Shown one piece after another: positions 7,252 through 14,826 of a stretch of 64,000 bases of DNA; position 1 is the first letter of the stretch, and each line of letters opens with the position of its first letter. The notes under the pieces were generated by a model. It had not been told where the DNA came from, ran no database searches, and saw only the letters and a program-made list of their open reading frames with translations. The DNA lies in NCBI RefSeq assembly GCF_004310665.1, contig NZ_SIXF01000001.1, forward strand, positions 496,001 to 560,000. Reading direction: 5' to 3'. Both the position numbers and the translations under genes were made by a program. Source of the stretch: Pedobacter kyonggii. Its GTDB lineage: Bacteria; Bacteroidota; Bacteroidia; Sphingobacteriales; Sphingobacteriaceae.

Positions 7252-8082
7252 ATGGAGATGGCCAAAACGAAGCTGCTGATTGTTACACACGAGATGTCGC
7301 CTTTCCTCGAGCTTACTAAAATTTCTGAAATCACGCGCCAATTACCACAAGCAATGCAAGAAAAAGGATTCGAAATCCGCATCTTAATGCCTAAATTTGG
7401 TAACATCAACGAAAGAAGAAATCGTTTACACGAAGTAATCCGCTTATCAGGAATGAACATCATAATTGATGACAATGATAACCCTTTAATCATTAAAGTA
7501 GCCTCCATCCCAGCTGCACGCATGCAGGTTTATTTCTTAGACAATGAAGAATATTTCCAACGCAAACAAGTATTTAGAGATGCTAGCGGAAAATTTTTCG
7601 ACGACAATGATGAACGCACAATTTTCTTTTGCAAAGGCGCATTGGAAACCGTTAAAAAATTAGGCTGGGCGCCAGATATCGTTCACTGTCATGGCTGGAT
7701 GAGTGCATTAGTTCCTGCCTACATCAAAACGACTTATAAAAACGATCCTACTTTTAAAAATTCTAAAGTAGTATATTCTGTTTATGAAGATGGCTTTACA
7801 GAGAAGTTAAATGCTAATTTCGCGAATAAAGCAGTGATGGCAAATATGACAGAAGACGACACTAAAGCATTCTTACCATCTGATTGCGACAGCATGCACA
7901 TTGGTGCGATAACACACGCTGATGCAGTAGTTTTAGCAGATGAAAACCTTAATGCAGCTATGTTAAAATTTGTTAAAGATTCCAATAAGCCAACATTAGC
8001 TTTTAACTTAACCGAGAATTTCGAAAACTTCTATACTTTTTATGAAGAAATTTCGAATGACGAACTGGTTTCACTTGCTTAA
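7252..8082 (+). CDS. Glycogen/starch-synthase-like protein, N-terminal GT5 domain only
   Basis: The 276-aa protein resembles the N-terminal Rossmann half of GT5 glycogen synthases: LLIVTHEMSPFLELTKISEI (residues 8-27), EIRILMPKFG (41-50) and DIVHCHGWMSALVP (142-155; the HxHDW-like motif is HCHGW). The usual KTGGLGDV loop that binds ADP-glucose is replaced by LTKISEIT, and the whole C-terminal nucleotide-binding half is absent (normal enzymes are about 480 aa). Catalysis is therefore doubtful. The start could be 7252 or the second Met codon at 7258. It is followed after 22 nt by the DUF4270 lipoprotein, so a shared cell-surface role is possible. Confidence 0.75.
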   Translation: MEMAKTKLLIVTHEMSPFLELTKISEITRQLPQAMQEKGFEIRILMPKFGNINERRNRLHEVIRLSGMNIIIDDNDNPLIIKVASIPAARMQVYFLDNEEYFQRKQVFRDASGKFFDDNDERTIFFCKGALETVKKLGWAPDIVHCHGWMSALVPAYIKTTYKNDPTFKNSKVVYSVYEDGFTEKLNANFANKAVMANMTEDDTKAFLPSDCDSMHIGAITHADAVVLADENLNAAMLKFVKDSNKPTLAFNLTENFENFYTFYEEISNDELVSLA

Positions 8083-8104
8083 TTAAGGTATTATTATTTT
8101 AAAT

Positions 8105-9544
8105 ATGAAATTTACAAAACAAGACTTATTAACCCTGTTGATAGGTCTTTTTCTTTTTGCATCGTGCAAAAACCCTGATGGTGTTGGTTTAGATGTTGAT
8201 CCGAACGCTGCAATTACCGGGACGCTGGTGGTATCGCAAGTTAAGTCTCAACTTGTACAAGAAGACGCTGCCAATACCTACGGATTAAACCGTTACCCGT
8301 TGGGATATATGGTTGATCCTGTTTTTGGAAAAACGGAGGCAGCTTTAGCATTAACAGTTTACCCAGTGAGTGCAAGTTATGATTTCGGTACTTCCCCAGT
8401 ACTCGACTCTGCAGTTTTGGTATTAAAATTAGATACAACATCTACGTTAACCAAATTTTACGGCGATACCACTAATTCTAAATACAGTATTGATGTTTAT
8501 CAGTTAGCCAATAAGGTTACCACTTACAAAAGCTCTGATATACACGCGATTAACAACACACTTTTGGGTAACTTTACAGGTAAACTGGCCCCAAATACGA
8601 AAAGAAAGATATTTGATATTGTTACAGGCAAAGCTGATACTTTAAAAACCGTACCTGCACAGATCAGGATTCCTTTAAACAAGGCATTTATACAAAACGC
8701 GATATTAAACCTGGGTACTGCAGGAACAGCAACAGATGCTAAGTTTATAGAATCATTTAAAGGTTTGTACGCACAGATCAATAAAACATCTTCAACAGGT
8801 GTTGGAGGGATTGCATTCTTTAACTTTTCGGGAACTGACTCTTACCTGCAACTGGTTTGGAAAAAAACGAACTCATCAAGCGGCATAGATACTACAAGTG
8901 TAAATTTCCCTGTAGGAAAGATGGTTTTGAATCCTGCACAAACTGCAAATATAATTTCTGGTGTAACAACTAACATTAAACACGATTACACAGGTACGCA
9001 AGTGCAAACGCAAATTGATGTTCCGGCTCCAACAGATCCAACTCAACAATATAATGTAACTTATTTACAAGGATTAGCCGGTGTAAAAACCAAGCTAACT
9101 TTCCCAGAATTGACAAGTTTTACCAATACTTACGGAAAAGCAATTATTAATAAGGCAGAGTTAGTTGTAGAGCTTGGTGAGAGTGCGCCAGCATATCCTT
9201 TTAATCCCACTCAACGTCTTTCTTTATATCGTTGGGATATTGCACAACAACCAGCCGACATACCAGATTATACAACATTCTCTGGTAGCGCCTCTGGTGG
9301 TGCAGCGCTTTTTGGCGGTTATTTCGATTCGTTAAAGAAACGCTACATCTTTATTGTAACCAGTTATGTTCAAAGCTTGATTGATAAAAACGTTGAAGAT
9401 TATGGCACATTCCTAGCTCCTACATCATATACCGATTTCCAGAGAGCATCTACTGCTACATCTGCAGAAAGATCTATTATAGGTGCCAGCAATACAACTG
9501 CAAATAAAATAAAGCTAAATATTTATTACACTAAAATTAATTAA
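8105..9544 (+). CDS. DUF4270 family lipoprotein
   Basis: This 479-aa protein has a lipoprotein signal ending LLIGLFLFASC with the predicted lipidated Cys at residue 21, followed by a large beta-rich exported domain. The pattern of two jelly-roll-like segments containing YPVSASYDFGTSPVLDSAV (around residue 95) and RLSLYRWDI (around 371) and the C-terminal IGASNTTANKIKLNIYYTKIN fits the DUF4270 family, restricted to Bacteroidota. Function is unknown; such proteins are expected at the outer membrane or cell surface. It forms an operon with the upstream glycogen-synthase-like gene and ends at two consecutive terminator hairpins. Confidence 0.85.
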   Translation: MKFTKQDLLTLLIGLFLFASCKNPDGVGLDVDPNAAITGTLVVSQVKSQLVQEDAANTYGLNRYPLGYMVDPVFGKTEAALALTVYPVSASYDFGTSPVLDSAVLVLKLDTTSTLTKFYGDTTNSKYSIDVYQLANKVTTYKSSDIHAINNTLLGNFTGKLAPNTKRKIFDIVTGKADTLKTVPAQIRIPLNKAFIQNAILNLGTAGTATDAKFIESFKGLYAQINKTSSTGVGGIAFFNFSGTDSYLQLVWKKTNSSSGIDTTSVNFPVGKMVLNPAQTANIISGVTTNIKHDYTGTQVQTQIDVPAPTDPTQQYNVTYLQGLAGVKTKLTFPELTSFTNTYGKAIINKAELVVELGESAPAYPFNPTQRLSLYRWDIAQQPADIPDYTTFSGSASGGAALFGGYFDSLKKRYIFIVTSYVQSLIDKNVEDYGTFLAPTSYTDFQRASTATSAERSIIGASNTTANKIKLNIYYTKIN

Positions 9545-9562
9545 TAGTTTTAGTGTAATCAT

Positions 9563-9599
9563 AAAAACTCTTGCTAGCAAAACTGGCAGGAGTTTTTTG
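9563..9599 (+). terminator. Rho-independent terminator after DUF4270 gene
   Basis: A 10-bp stem, AACTCTTGCT (9566-9575) with GGCAGGAGTT (9585-9594), is followed by TTTT and preceded by A residues that extend the stem. It lies 20 nt after the stop. Confidence 0.75.
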
Positions 9600-9628
9600 T
9601 ATCATTATTTAGAGCTACGAAATAAAAG

Positions 9629-9670
9629 TGCATAAAAAAGCTACCTCTCATCAGGTAGCTTTTTTATGCA
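9629..9670. terminator. Bidirectional terminator between DUF4270 gene and ssb
   Basis: A perfect 18-bp inverted repeat (TGCATAAAAAAGCTACCT and its complement) with a 6-nt loop CTCATC has a run of A on one side and T on the other, so it can terminate both the plus-strand DUF4270 transcript and the minus-strand mutY-ssb transcript. Confidence 0.85.
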
Positions 9671-9683
9671 TTTAAGCCCTTAA

Positions 9684-10121
9684 TTAAAACGGAAGATCTC
9701 CATTTTCATCTGATGGGCCAATTGTAAATTCATCTTCAATTTTAGTTTCAGAACTTTGATGTGTTGGTGTAGTTGGACTTTGCTCGAAATCGCTTTTTCT
9801 GCCTAACATGGTAAAGTTTTCGGCTACAATTTCTGTTACATATTTTTTAACCTTTTCTTTATCTTCAAAGGATCTTGTTCTTAATTTGCCTTCAATGTAA
9901 ACCAGTTTGCCTTTCTGAAGGTATTTGGAAGCAACTTCTGCTAAGCCACGCCATAACACAATATTGTGCCACTCCGTTTGCTCTACTCTTTTACCGTCTT
10001 TGTTGTATGTTTCCGATGTAGCTAATGGAAAACTGGCTACTGTTACGCCACCGTCTAAATGTCGCACTTCAGGGTCTTTGCCTAAATGGCCTACTAAAAT
10101 AACTTTGTTAATCCCAGACAT
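9684..10121 (-). CDS. ssb: Single-stranded DNA-binding protein
   Basis: SSB coats single-stranded DNA in replication, recombination and repair and recruits partners through its C-terminal tip. The 145-aa protein has an OB fold (residues 1-105) starting MSGINKVILVGHLGKDPEVR and including TEWHNIVLWRGLAEVASKYL and KGKLVYIEGKLRTRSF, then a polar linker and the acidic tip ENGDLPF, equivalent to the DDDIPF partner-binding tail. Length is normal for Bacteroidota SSB. It lies 56 nt downstream of mutY and probably shares its transcript, giving a small DNA-repair operon that ends at the bidirectional terminator. Confidence 0.96.
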   Translation of the reverse strand: MSGINKVILVGHLGKDPEVRHLDGGVTVASFPLATSETYNKDGKRVEQTEWHNIVLWRGLAEVASKYLQKGKLVYIEGKLRTRSFEDKEKVKKYVTEIVAENFTMLGRKSDFEQSPTTPTHQSSETKIEDEFTIGPSDENGDLPF

Positions 10122-10177
10122 AAATATTTTTGGTTAGTTGTTTCGTTTTCTAAATGCGCGCAGGATAAGATGGTTAG

Positions 10178-11239
10178 TTACTCCATTTTGTCCTTATAAA
10201 AATATTCCAGGACAAAATCATGGATTACTTTTGGTTGCGGTAACTCATCTAATTTACTTAAAGAAACCCAATTAAGTTCCTTTTGTTTATTAAAGTTAAA
10301 TATATAATTTTTTAATGCAAAAAATTGTACATGGATTATTTGGTGAGTTAATATGTGCTTTTTGGCGCTTATAAATGTAAAATCAGCCTTACTTCCGAAT
10401 ACAGTTTTTACCCGATCGATGAGTAATGAATCGCTCCACTTGTATTCTTCTGTAGTTTCCAAGCTAGGGAAATCATATAAATGTTGCCATATGTCTCCTG
10501 CTTGTCTCTCTCTGATCAATACCTTTTCATCTTCAAAACAAACAAAATAATTAATATATCGATGTTTTTGTTCGGCTTTGCGGATTTTAACAGGCAGCAC
10601 ATTTACCTGACCATGGTTAAAGGCATAACAGCTCTGGTTAACCGGACAAATACCACAATTGGGCGATTTTGGCTTGCACTGCATGGCCCCAAACTCCATA
10701 ATAGCCTGGTTATATAAGGCAGGATCTTCTTTGTATAGCAAATCATTTGCTAATGCATAAAATTCTTTTTTGCCAGCGGGGCTATTTATTGGCGTAGCTA
10801 AACCATAGAACCTGGAAAGCACCCGAAATACATTTCCGTCTACCACAGCCCTTGCTTCTCCCGATGAAAATGAAGATATGGCAGCAGCTGTATATTCACC
10901 AATTCCTTTCAATTTTATGAGCTCATCATGCAGGTTTGGGAAGATTCCATCGTAATCTTTCACCACAATTTGAGCGGTTGCATGCATATTCCTGCCCCTT
11001 GAGTAATAACCCAGTCCTTGCCAAAGCTTCAAAACTTTGGCTTCGGTAGCACTGGCAAAATCGGCAACTGTAGGAAAATTCTCCAAAAACCTATTAAAGT
11101 ACGGGAGCCCTTGTTCTACCCGTGTTTGTTGTAATATAACCTCTGATAACCAGATGGTATAGGCATCATTGGTATGCCTCCAGGGCAAATCTCTCTTGTT
11201 TATCAGGTACCAATTGATGAGTTCATTTTGAAATGTCAT
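10178..11239 (-). CDS. mutY: A/G-specific adenine DNA glycosylase MutY
   Basis: MutY removes adenine mispaired with 8-oxoguanine or guanine. The 353-aa enzyme shows LPWRHTNDAYTIWLSEVILQ at residues 18-37, QQTRVEQGLPYF, the helix-hairpin-helix LKGIGEYTAAAISSF, the catalytic Asp in AVVDGNVFRVLSRF, and the iron-sulfur ligands in CKPKSPNCGICPVNQSC (four Cys, C-x6-x2-x5 type spacing). The C-terminal third is the NUDIX-like domain that recognises 8-oxoG. It is the upstream gene of a mutY-ssb pair and is divergent from the HU gene across 170 nt. Confidence 0.96.
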   Translation of the reverse strand: MTFQNELINWYLINKRDLPWRHTNDAYTIWLSEVILQQTRVEQGLPYFNRFLENFPTVADFASATEAKVLKLWQGLGYYSRGRNMHATAQIVVKDYDGIFPNLHDELIKLKGIGEYTAAAISSFSSGEARAVVDGNVFRVLSRFYGLATPINSPAGKKEFYALANDLLYKEDPALYNQAIMEFGAMQCKPKSPNCGICPVNQSCYAFNHGQVNVLPVKIRKAEQKHRYINYFVCFEDEKVLIRERQAGDIWQHLYDFPSLETTEEYKWSDSLLIDRVKTVFGSKADFTFISAKKHILTHQIIHVQFFALKNYIFNFNKQKELNWVSLSKLDELPQPKVIHDFVLEYFYKDKME

Positions 11240-11346
11240 TACTGCAAATTACGGTCTATTTATCCGATTAAAAAAAAACTTGCAATTGCCTGATAAGTCT
11301 AGTGATAAAAAAATCATCTTTTATTTCCCTATCTCATTAAAAAGCA

Positions 11347-11354
11347 ATACTTTT
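11347..11354 (+). promoter_or_regulatory. -7 promoter box upstream of HU gene
   Basis: TACTTTTG fits TAnnTTTG and lies 55 nt before the HU start. The -33 region is T-rich but lacks a clean TTTG. Confidence 0.5.
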
Positions 11355-11409
11355 GCAACCCCAAAACAGTAGTAATATTAAAACATAATAATATAATAAA
11401 TAATAAAAT

Positions 11410-11712
11410 ATGACTAAGGCAGATATTATTTCAGAAATATCAACAAAAACCGGAATTGAGAAGGTTGATGTACAGGAAACAGTGGAGGCATTTTTCAAGG
11501 TTATCAAAACCAGCATGATTGGCGGTGAAAATGTATACGTTAGAGGCTTCGGAAGCTTTGTTGTTAAAAAGAGAGCGCAAAAAACTGCGCGAAATATCTC
11601 AAAAAACACTGCAATAATTATCCCAGAACACTTCGTTCCCAGCTTTAAACCAGCAAAAGTATTTGTTGATAAAGTGAAAAGTAATTCAAAAAAAATTAAC
11701 GTAGAAGCCTAA
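11410..11712 (+). CDS. HU-family DNA-binding protein
   Basis: The 100-aa protein is a histone-like HU/IHF family member that bends DNA and compacts the nucleoid. It begins MTKADIISEISTKTGIEK with the dimerisation helices, has the GGENVYVRGFGSFVVKKR turn (residues 37-54) leading into the beta arm, and the conserved KTARNISKNTAIIIPEHFVPSFKPAK with the Pro at the arm tip. A short extra basic tail follows. It is the first gene of the run HU, TPR protein, 29-aa basic protein, RNase G; the TPR gene starts 9 nt after its stop. Confidence 0.95.
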   Translation: MTKADIISEISTKTGIEKVDVQETVEAFFKVIKTSMIGGENVYVRGFGSFVVKKRAQKTARNISKNTAIIIPEHFVPSFKPAKVFVDKVKSNSKKINVEA

Positions 11713-11721
11713 GTCTTATAT

Positions 11722-12600
11722 ATGAATAGCAACATCAGATCAAAACAAACCATTATTATTGGAGCGATTGCATTGCTTGTTGCATTCTTATTTACAAGAG
11801 ACATTAAGGGTTTGGTTAAACCAACGGAAGAAAATGGAAAAATGCCTTCAAGTGGCCCAATGGCCGGAGCAGCTTCTCCATCAGCTACATCGGTACTAAA
11901 CCTCGAAACTTCGTCTACTGCTGCAAAGAATGTAATCAATAAAAATTTGGCTACAGATATTACAGCTTTAGAAAATAGCTACAAAGGCGCAAATGGCGCA
12001 GAGAAGATTGAACTTGCCAAACAACTGGCTCAGAAATGGGACGATGTTGAACAAATTACGCCATCTGCACTGTATTTAGAAGTTGTAGCCGAAGGCGAAC
12101 CATCAACAAAATCGTGGTTAGCGGCCGGCAATCAATTTATAAAAGCTTTTGAAAGCACACAAGATAGCATAGCGCAACCTGCTTTATTGCAGAAAGCTAA
12201 CACGTCTTACAAAAATGCATTAGAGAAAGACTCTACAAACATTGAAGCTAAAACAGGCTTAGGTGTAACGATCGTAAACGGCTTAGGCGCACCAATGCAA
12301 GGTATTGCAATGTTGTTAGAAGTTGTTGCTAAAGAACCTAAAAATGTAAAGGCGAATATGAATTTAGGATTGTTCTCCATAAAATCAGGTCAGTTTGATA
12401 AAGCAATTCCTCGTTTTAACACCGTAATTGCCACTGCTCCAACCCCTGAAGCCTATTTTTATTTAGGAACAGCTTTAGAAAATTTAGGCAGAAATAAAGA
12501 AGCAGTAGATGCTTACCTATCAAGCAAAAAATTAGCGGCTAACCCAACCTTATCTTCATTCATTGATAAGAAGGTGGCTGAACTAAAGAATAAAAATTAA
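11722..12600 (+). CDS. Membrane-anchored tetratricopeptide repeat protein
   Basis: The 292-aa protein has one N-terminal membrane anchor (IIIGAIALLVAFLFT, about residues 11-25) and, after a Ser/Ala-rich linker, helical repeats of TPR type: ALLQKANTSYKNALEKDSTN, GIAMLLEVVAKEPKNVKANM, LFSIKSGQFDKAIPRFNTVI and YFYLGTALENLGRNKEAVDA. TPR arrays mediate protein-protein contacts; the partner is unknown. The position between HU and RNase G is the interesting part: the same order is, to my knowledge, usual in this phylum, suggesting a conserved but undefined role. It ends 36 nt before the 29-aa basic protein. Confidence 0.85.
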   Translation: MNSNIRSKQTIIIGAIALLVAFLFTRDIKGLVKPTEENGKMPSSGPMAGAASPSATSVLNLETSSTAAKNVINKNLATDITALENSYKGANGAEKIELAKQLAQKWDDVEQITPSALYLEVVAEGEPSTKSWLAAGNQFIKAFESTQDSIAQPALLQKANTSYKNALEKDSTNIEAKTGLGVTIVNGLGAPMQGIAMLLEVVAKEPKNVKANMNLGLFSIKSGQFDKAIPRFNTVIATAPTPEAYFYLGTALENLGRNKEAVDAYLSSKKLAANPTLSSFIDKKVAELKNKN

Positions 12601-12636
12601 TTAACAGATTAATAAAAACATTTAAAACTTAAAACT

Positions 12637-12726
12637 ATGCCAAGCGGTAAAAAAAGAAAGAGACATAAAATGGCTACCCACAAACGTAAAAAACGTTTAA
12701 GAAAAAACAGACATAAGAAAAAATAG
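12637..12726 (+). CDS. 29-residue, extremely basic protein (ribosomal-protein-like)
   Basis: A short reading frame starts MPSGKKRKRHKMATHKR and ends KNRHKKK before TAG. About two thirds of its 29 residues are Lys, Arg or His and there is no acidic residue, which is typical of tiny rRNA-binding ribosomal proteins such as bL36 or THX. The frame is too short for ordinary gene callers. It lies in the HU-TPR-rng transcription unit, 36 nt after the TPR stop and just before a strong stem-loop. A small ribosomal protein specific to Bacteroidota (bL38) has been reported from the Flavobacterium johnsoniae ribosome; whether this is that protein I cannot confirm. A nucleoid protein is the alternative. 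Confidence 0.7.
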   Translation: MPSGKKRKRHKMATHKRKKRLRKNRHKKK

Positions 12727-12748
12727 TTTCTTATTTTGATAAAGCCAG

Positions 12749-12780
12749 TTAAACCTCATAGTAAACACTATGAGGTTTAA
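12749..12780 (+). promoter_or_regulatory. Perfect 14-bp stem-loop in the leader of rng
   Basis: TTAAACCTCATAGT and its exact complement are separated by the tetraloop AAAC. No T run follows directly, so it is a weak candidate terminator; it could be an mRNA 3' end, a processing point or an autoregulatory hairpin for RNase G, whose start is 100 nt downstream. Confidence 0.6.
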
Positions 12781-12880
12781 ACAATTTATATGATTTTTTT
12801 ATTGTATATTTTTTTGGCTACATCATTGTTTTTATTTACTATCCATTTGTTAATAGGCGAAAGCCTTAAATCTGTAGCTG

Positions 12881-14431
12881 TTGGTAAAAGAATTAATTAT
12901 CAATTCGACTCCTGCCGGAGTTACCATAGCGTTGATTGAAGACAAACAACTTGTTGAGCTTCACAAAGAACAAATCAATATTAACTACGCTGTAGGCGAT
13001 ATTTATTTAGGCCGCATTAAAAAAATTATGCCTGGTCTGAATGCCGCTTTCGTGGATGTTGGTTATGAAAAAGATGCTTTTTTGCATTACTTTGATTTGG
13101 GCCCTCAGGTGCAATCTTTAATTAAGCTAACGAAGATCAAGCGTAATGGCTCGGTTACAGGCACTTTATTAGATAATTTAAAGCTAGAAGCCGACATTAA
13201 CAAGGCAGGCAAAATTTCTGATGTGCTCAGTAAAAACATGCTCCTACCTGTACAAATTGCCAAAGAGCCAATTTCTACAAAAGGACCACGTTTAAGTTCC
13301 GACATTTCGATTGCCGGCAGGTATGTGGTACTGGTGCCATTCTCCAATACCATATCTGTATCAAAAAAAATTAAAAGTAATACCGAACGTAATCGTTTAA
13401 AAAAGATTATTGAAAGTATTAAACCTCAAAATTTTGGGGTCATTATCAGAACCGTTTCTGAAGGCAGAGGAGTTGCCGAAATGCAAAAAGATCTTTTAGA
13501 TTTAATTGCAAAGTGGGAAAACTTTATTAAAAAAATGCCATCTACCGAACCTTCAAAAAGAGTTTGGGGAGAAATGGACAGATCATCGACGTTAATCCGT
13601 GATATTCTGAACCCTGATTTTACAAACGTTTACGTGAGTACGCCAGAACTTTACGATGATATCCGTTCTTATGTTCACGATATTTCTCCTGAAATGGAAA
13701 AGATCGTTAAACTTTATAAACAGAAAGAACCTATCTTCGATCATTTTGGTGTAGAAAAGCAAATTAAAAACGCTTTTGGAAAAACAGTAAACTTACCAGG
13801 CGGTGCTTACCTCGTTGTAGAGCACACTGAAGCACTCCACGTGATAGACGTGAACAGTGGAAACCGTACTGCCAGTAAAGAAAATCAAGAAGAGAATGCT
13901 TTACAGGTAAACAAAGAGGCGGCCAAAGAAATTGCCCGTCAATTGCGCTTGCGCGATATGGGCGGTATTGTGGTAATCGATTTTATCGATATGCACAAAC
14001 CAACAAACCGTAAAATGCTATTCGATTATTTGCGTGAGCTGATGTTATTGGATAGAGCCAAACACACTATTTTGCCTCCAAGCAAATTTGGTTTGGTACA
14101 GATTACCAGACAACGTGTTCGTCCGGAAATGAATATTGTTACGGTAGAAAAATGTCCGGCCTGCGATGGGACCGGAGAAATTAAAGCGAGTATCGTTTTA
14201 ATGGATGATATTGAGAACAACCTTAATTATATTTTAAGAGAGCAGAATGAAAAAGGCGTAACACTTTGTGTACACCCATACATCGAAGCTTATATTACAA
14301 AAGGCATTTTCAACCTTCAACGCCGCTGGTTCTTTAAATACGGCCAATGGATTAAAGTTAAGGCACAATCATCGTATCACTTAACCGAGTTTCACTTCAT
14401 CTCTGCAAAAGATGAAGAGATTAAATTATAA
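12881..14431 (+). CDS. rng: Ribonuclease G/E family endoribonuclease
   Basis: RNase G/E enzymes cleave single-stranded RNA in rRNA maturation and mRNA decay. The 516-aa protein starts at a TTG codon (VKELIINST follows), has the S1-inserted N-terminal domain with YLGRIKKIMPGLNAAFVDVG, the RNase H-like core with the magnesium-binding Asp residues in ALHVIDVNSGN and IVVIDFIDMHK, and the zinc-link CPACDGTGEI that joins subunits. There is no long disordered C-terminal scaffold as in RNase E, so the size fits RNase G. It ends at a rho-independent terminator. The 154-nt leader holds a perfect 14-bp hairpin, which may allow self-regulation as known for E. coli RNase E. Confidence 0.95.
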   Translation: MVKELIINSTPAGVTIALIEDKQLVELHKEQININYAVGDIYLGRIKKIMPGLNAAFVDVGYEKDAFLHYFDLGPQVQSLIKLTKIKRNGSVTGTLLDNLKLEADINKAGKISDVLSKNMLLPVQIAKEPISTKGPRLSSDISIAGRYVVLVPFSNTISVSKKIKSNTERNRLKKIIESIKPQNFGVIIRTVSEGRGVAEMQKDLLDLIAKWENFIKKMPSTEPSKRVWGEMDRSSTLIRDILNPDFTNVYVSTPELYDDIRSYVHDISPEMEKIVKLYKQKEPIFDHFGVEKQIKNAFGKTVNLPGGAYLVVEHTEALHVIDVNSGNRTASKENQEENALQVNKEAAKEIARQLRLRDMGGIVVIDFIDMHKPTNRKMLFDYLRELMLLDRAKHTILPPSKFGLVQITRQRVRPEMNIVTVEKCPACDGTGEIKASIVLMDDIENNLNYILREQNEKGVTLCVHPYIEAYITKGIFNLQRRWFFKYGQWIKVKAQSSYHLTEFHFISAKDEEIKL

Positions 14432-14450
14432 CTCAAAACACATTTAACAG

Positions 14451-14482
14451 AAAGCCCGGTTTTTTTAAATCTGGGCTTTTTT
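14451..14482 (+). terminator. Rho-independent terminator after rng
   Basis: AAAGCCCGG and CTGGGCTTT form a GC-rich stem around an 11-nt T/A loop, followed by TTT, 19 nt after the rng stop. Confidence 0.85.
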
Positions 14483-14554
14483 GTTTAAGTGTATTTCAAA
14501 CCTAAAATATTAATTAAGTGCCTCGCTAAGTTGTGCTCAGATGACTTAGGTGGT

Positions 14555-14657
14555 CAATATTTTTGGAAAACAACTGTCCTGTGCGTTTTGGTCACTTAGT
14601 CCTGCTATCCCTCCAAGTCCTCACTCATTCCTTGCTCCGGGCTTTCCGTTCTATCAG
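14555..14657 (-). repeat. Dispersed ~100-nt intergenic repeat, copy 1
   Basis: Read on the reverse strand this region begins CTGATAGAACGGAAAGCCCG, passes through ATAGCAGGAC and GCACAGGA, and ends TTTTCCAAAAATATT. The same ordered blocks occur on the plus strand at 61100-61197. It lies in the 395-nt gap between rng and radA. Outside this repeat and the palindrome at 14698-14730 I see nothing in the gap. Confidence 0.65.
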
Positions 14658-14697
14658 ATTTATCAACAATGGCTCTGCATTTTATAGTGATGTTTCA

Positions 14698-14730
14698 AAC
14701 CCCGCAGGTTTTGAAAACCTGCGAGGTTTA
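14698..14730. repeat. Near-perfect palindrome with 16-nt arms
   Basis: AAACCCCGCAGGTTTT, a single G, and AAAACCTGCGAGGTTT form arms with 15 of 16 complementary positions. The form is that of a REP-like element; it may also act as a hairpin in RNA read from either side. Confidence 0.65.
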
Positions 14731-14826
14731 ACGTAAACGCGATTCAGGCAAACGATTAATTGTTCAAAAAAATAAAGACACTTTCAATCCTGAAAGGTTA
14801 AATTCGTAATCTTAAATCTAAATCAA

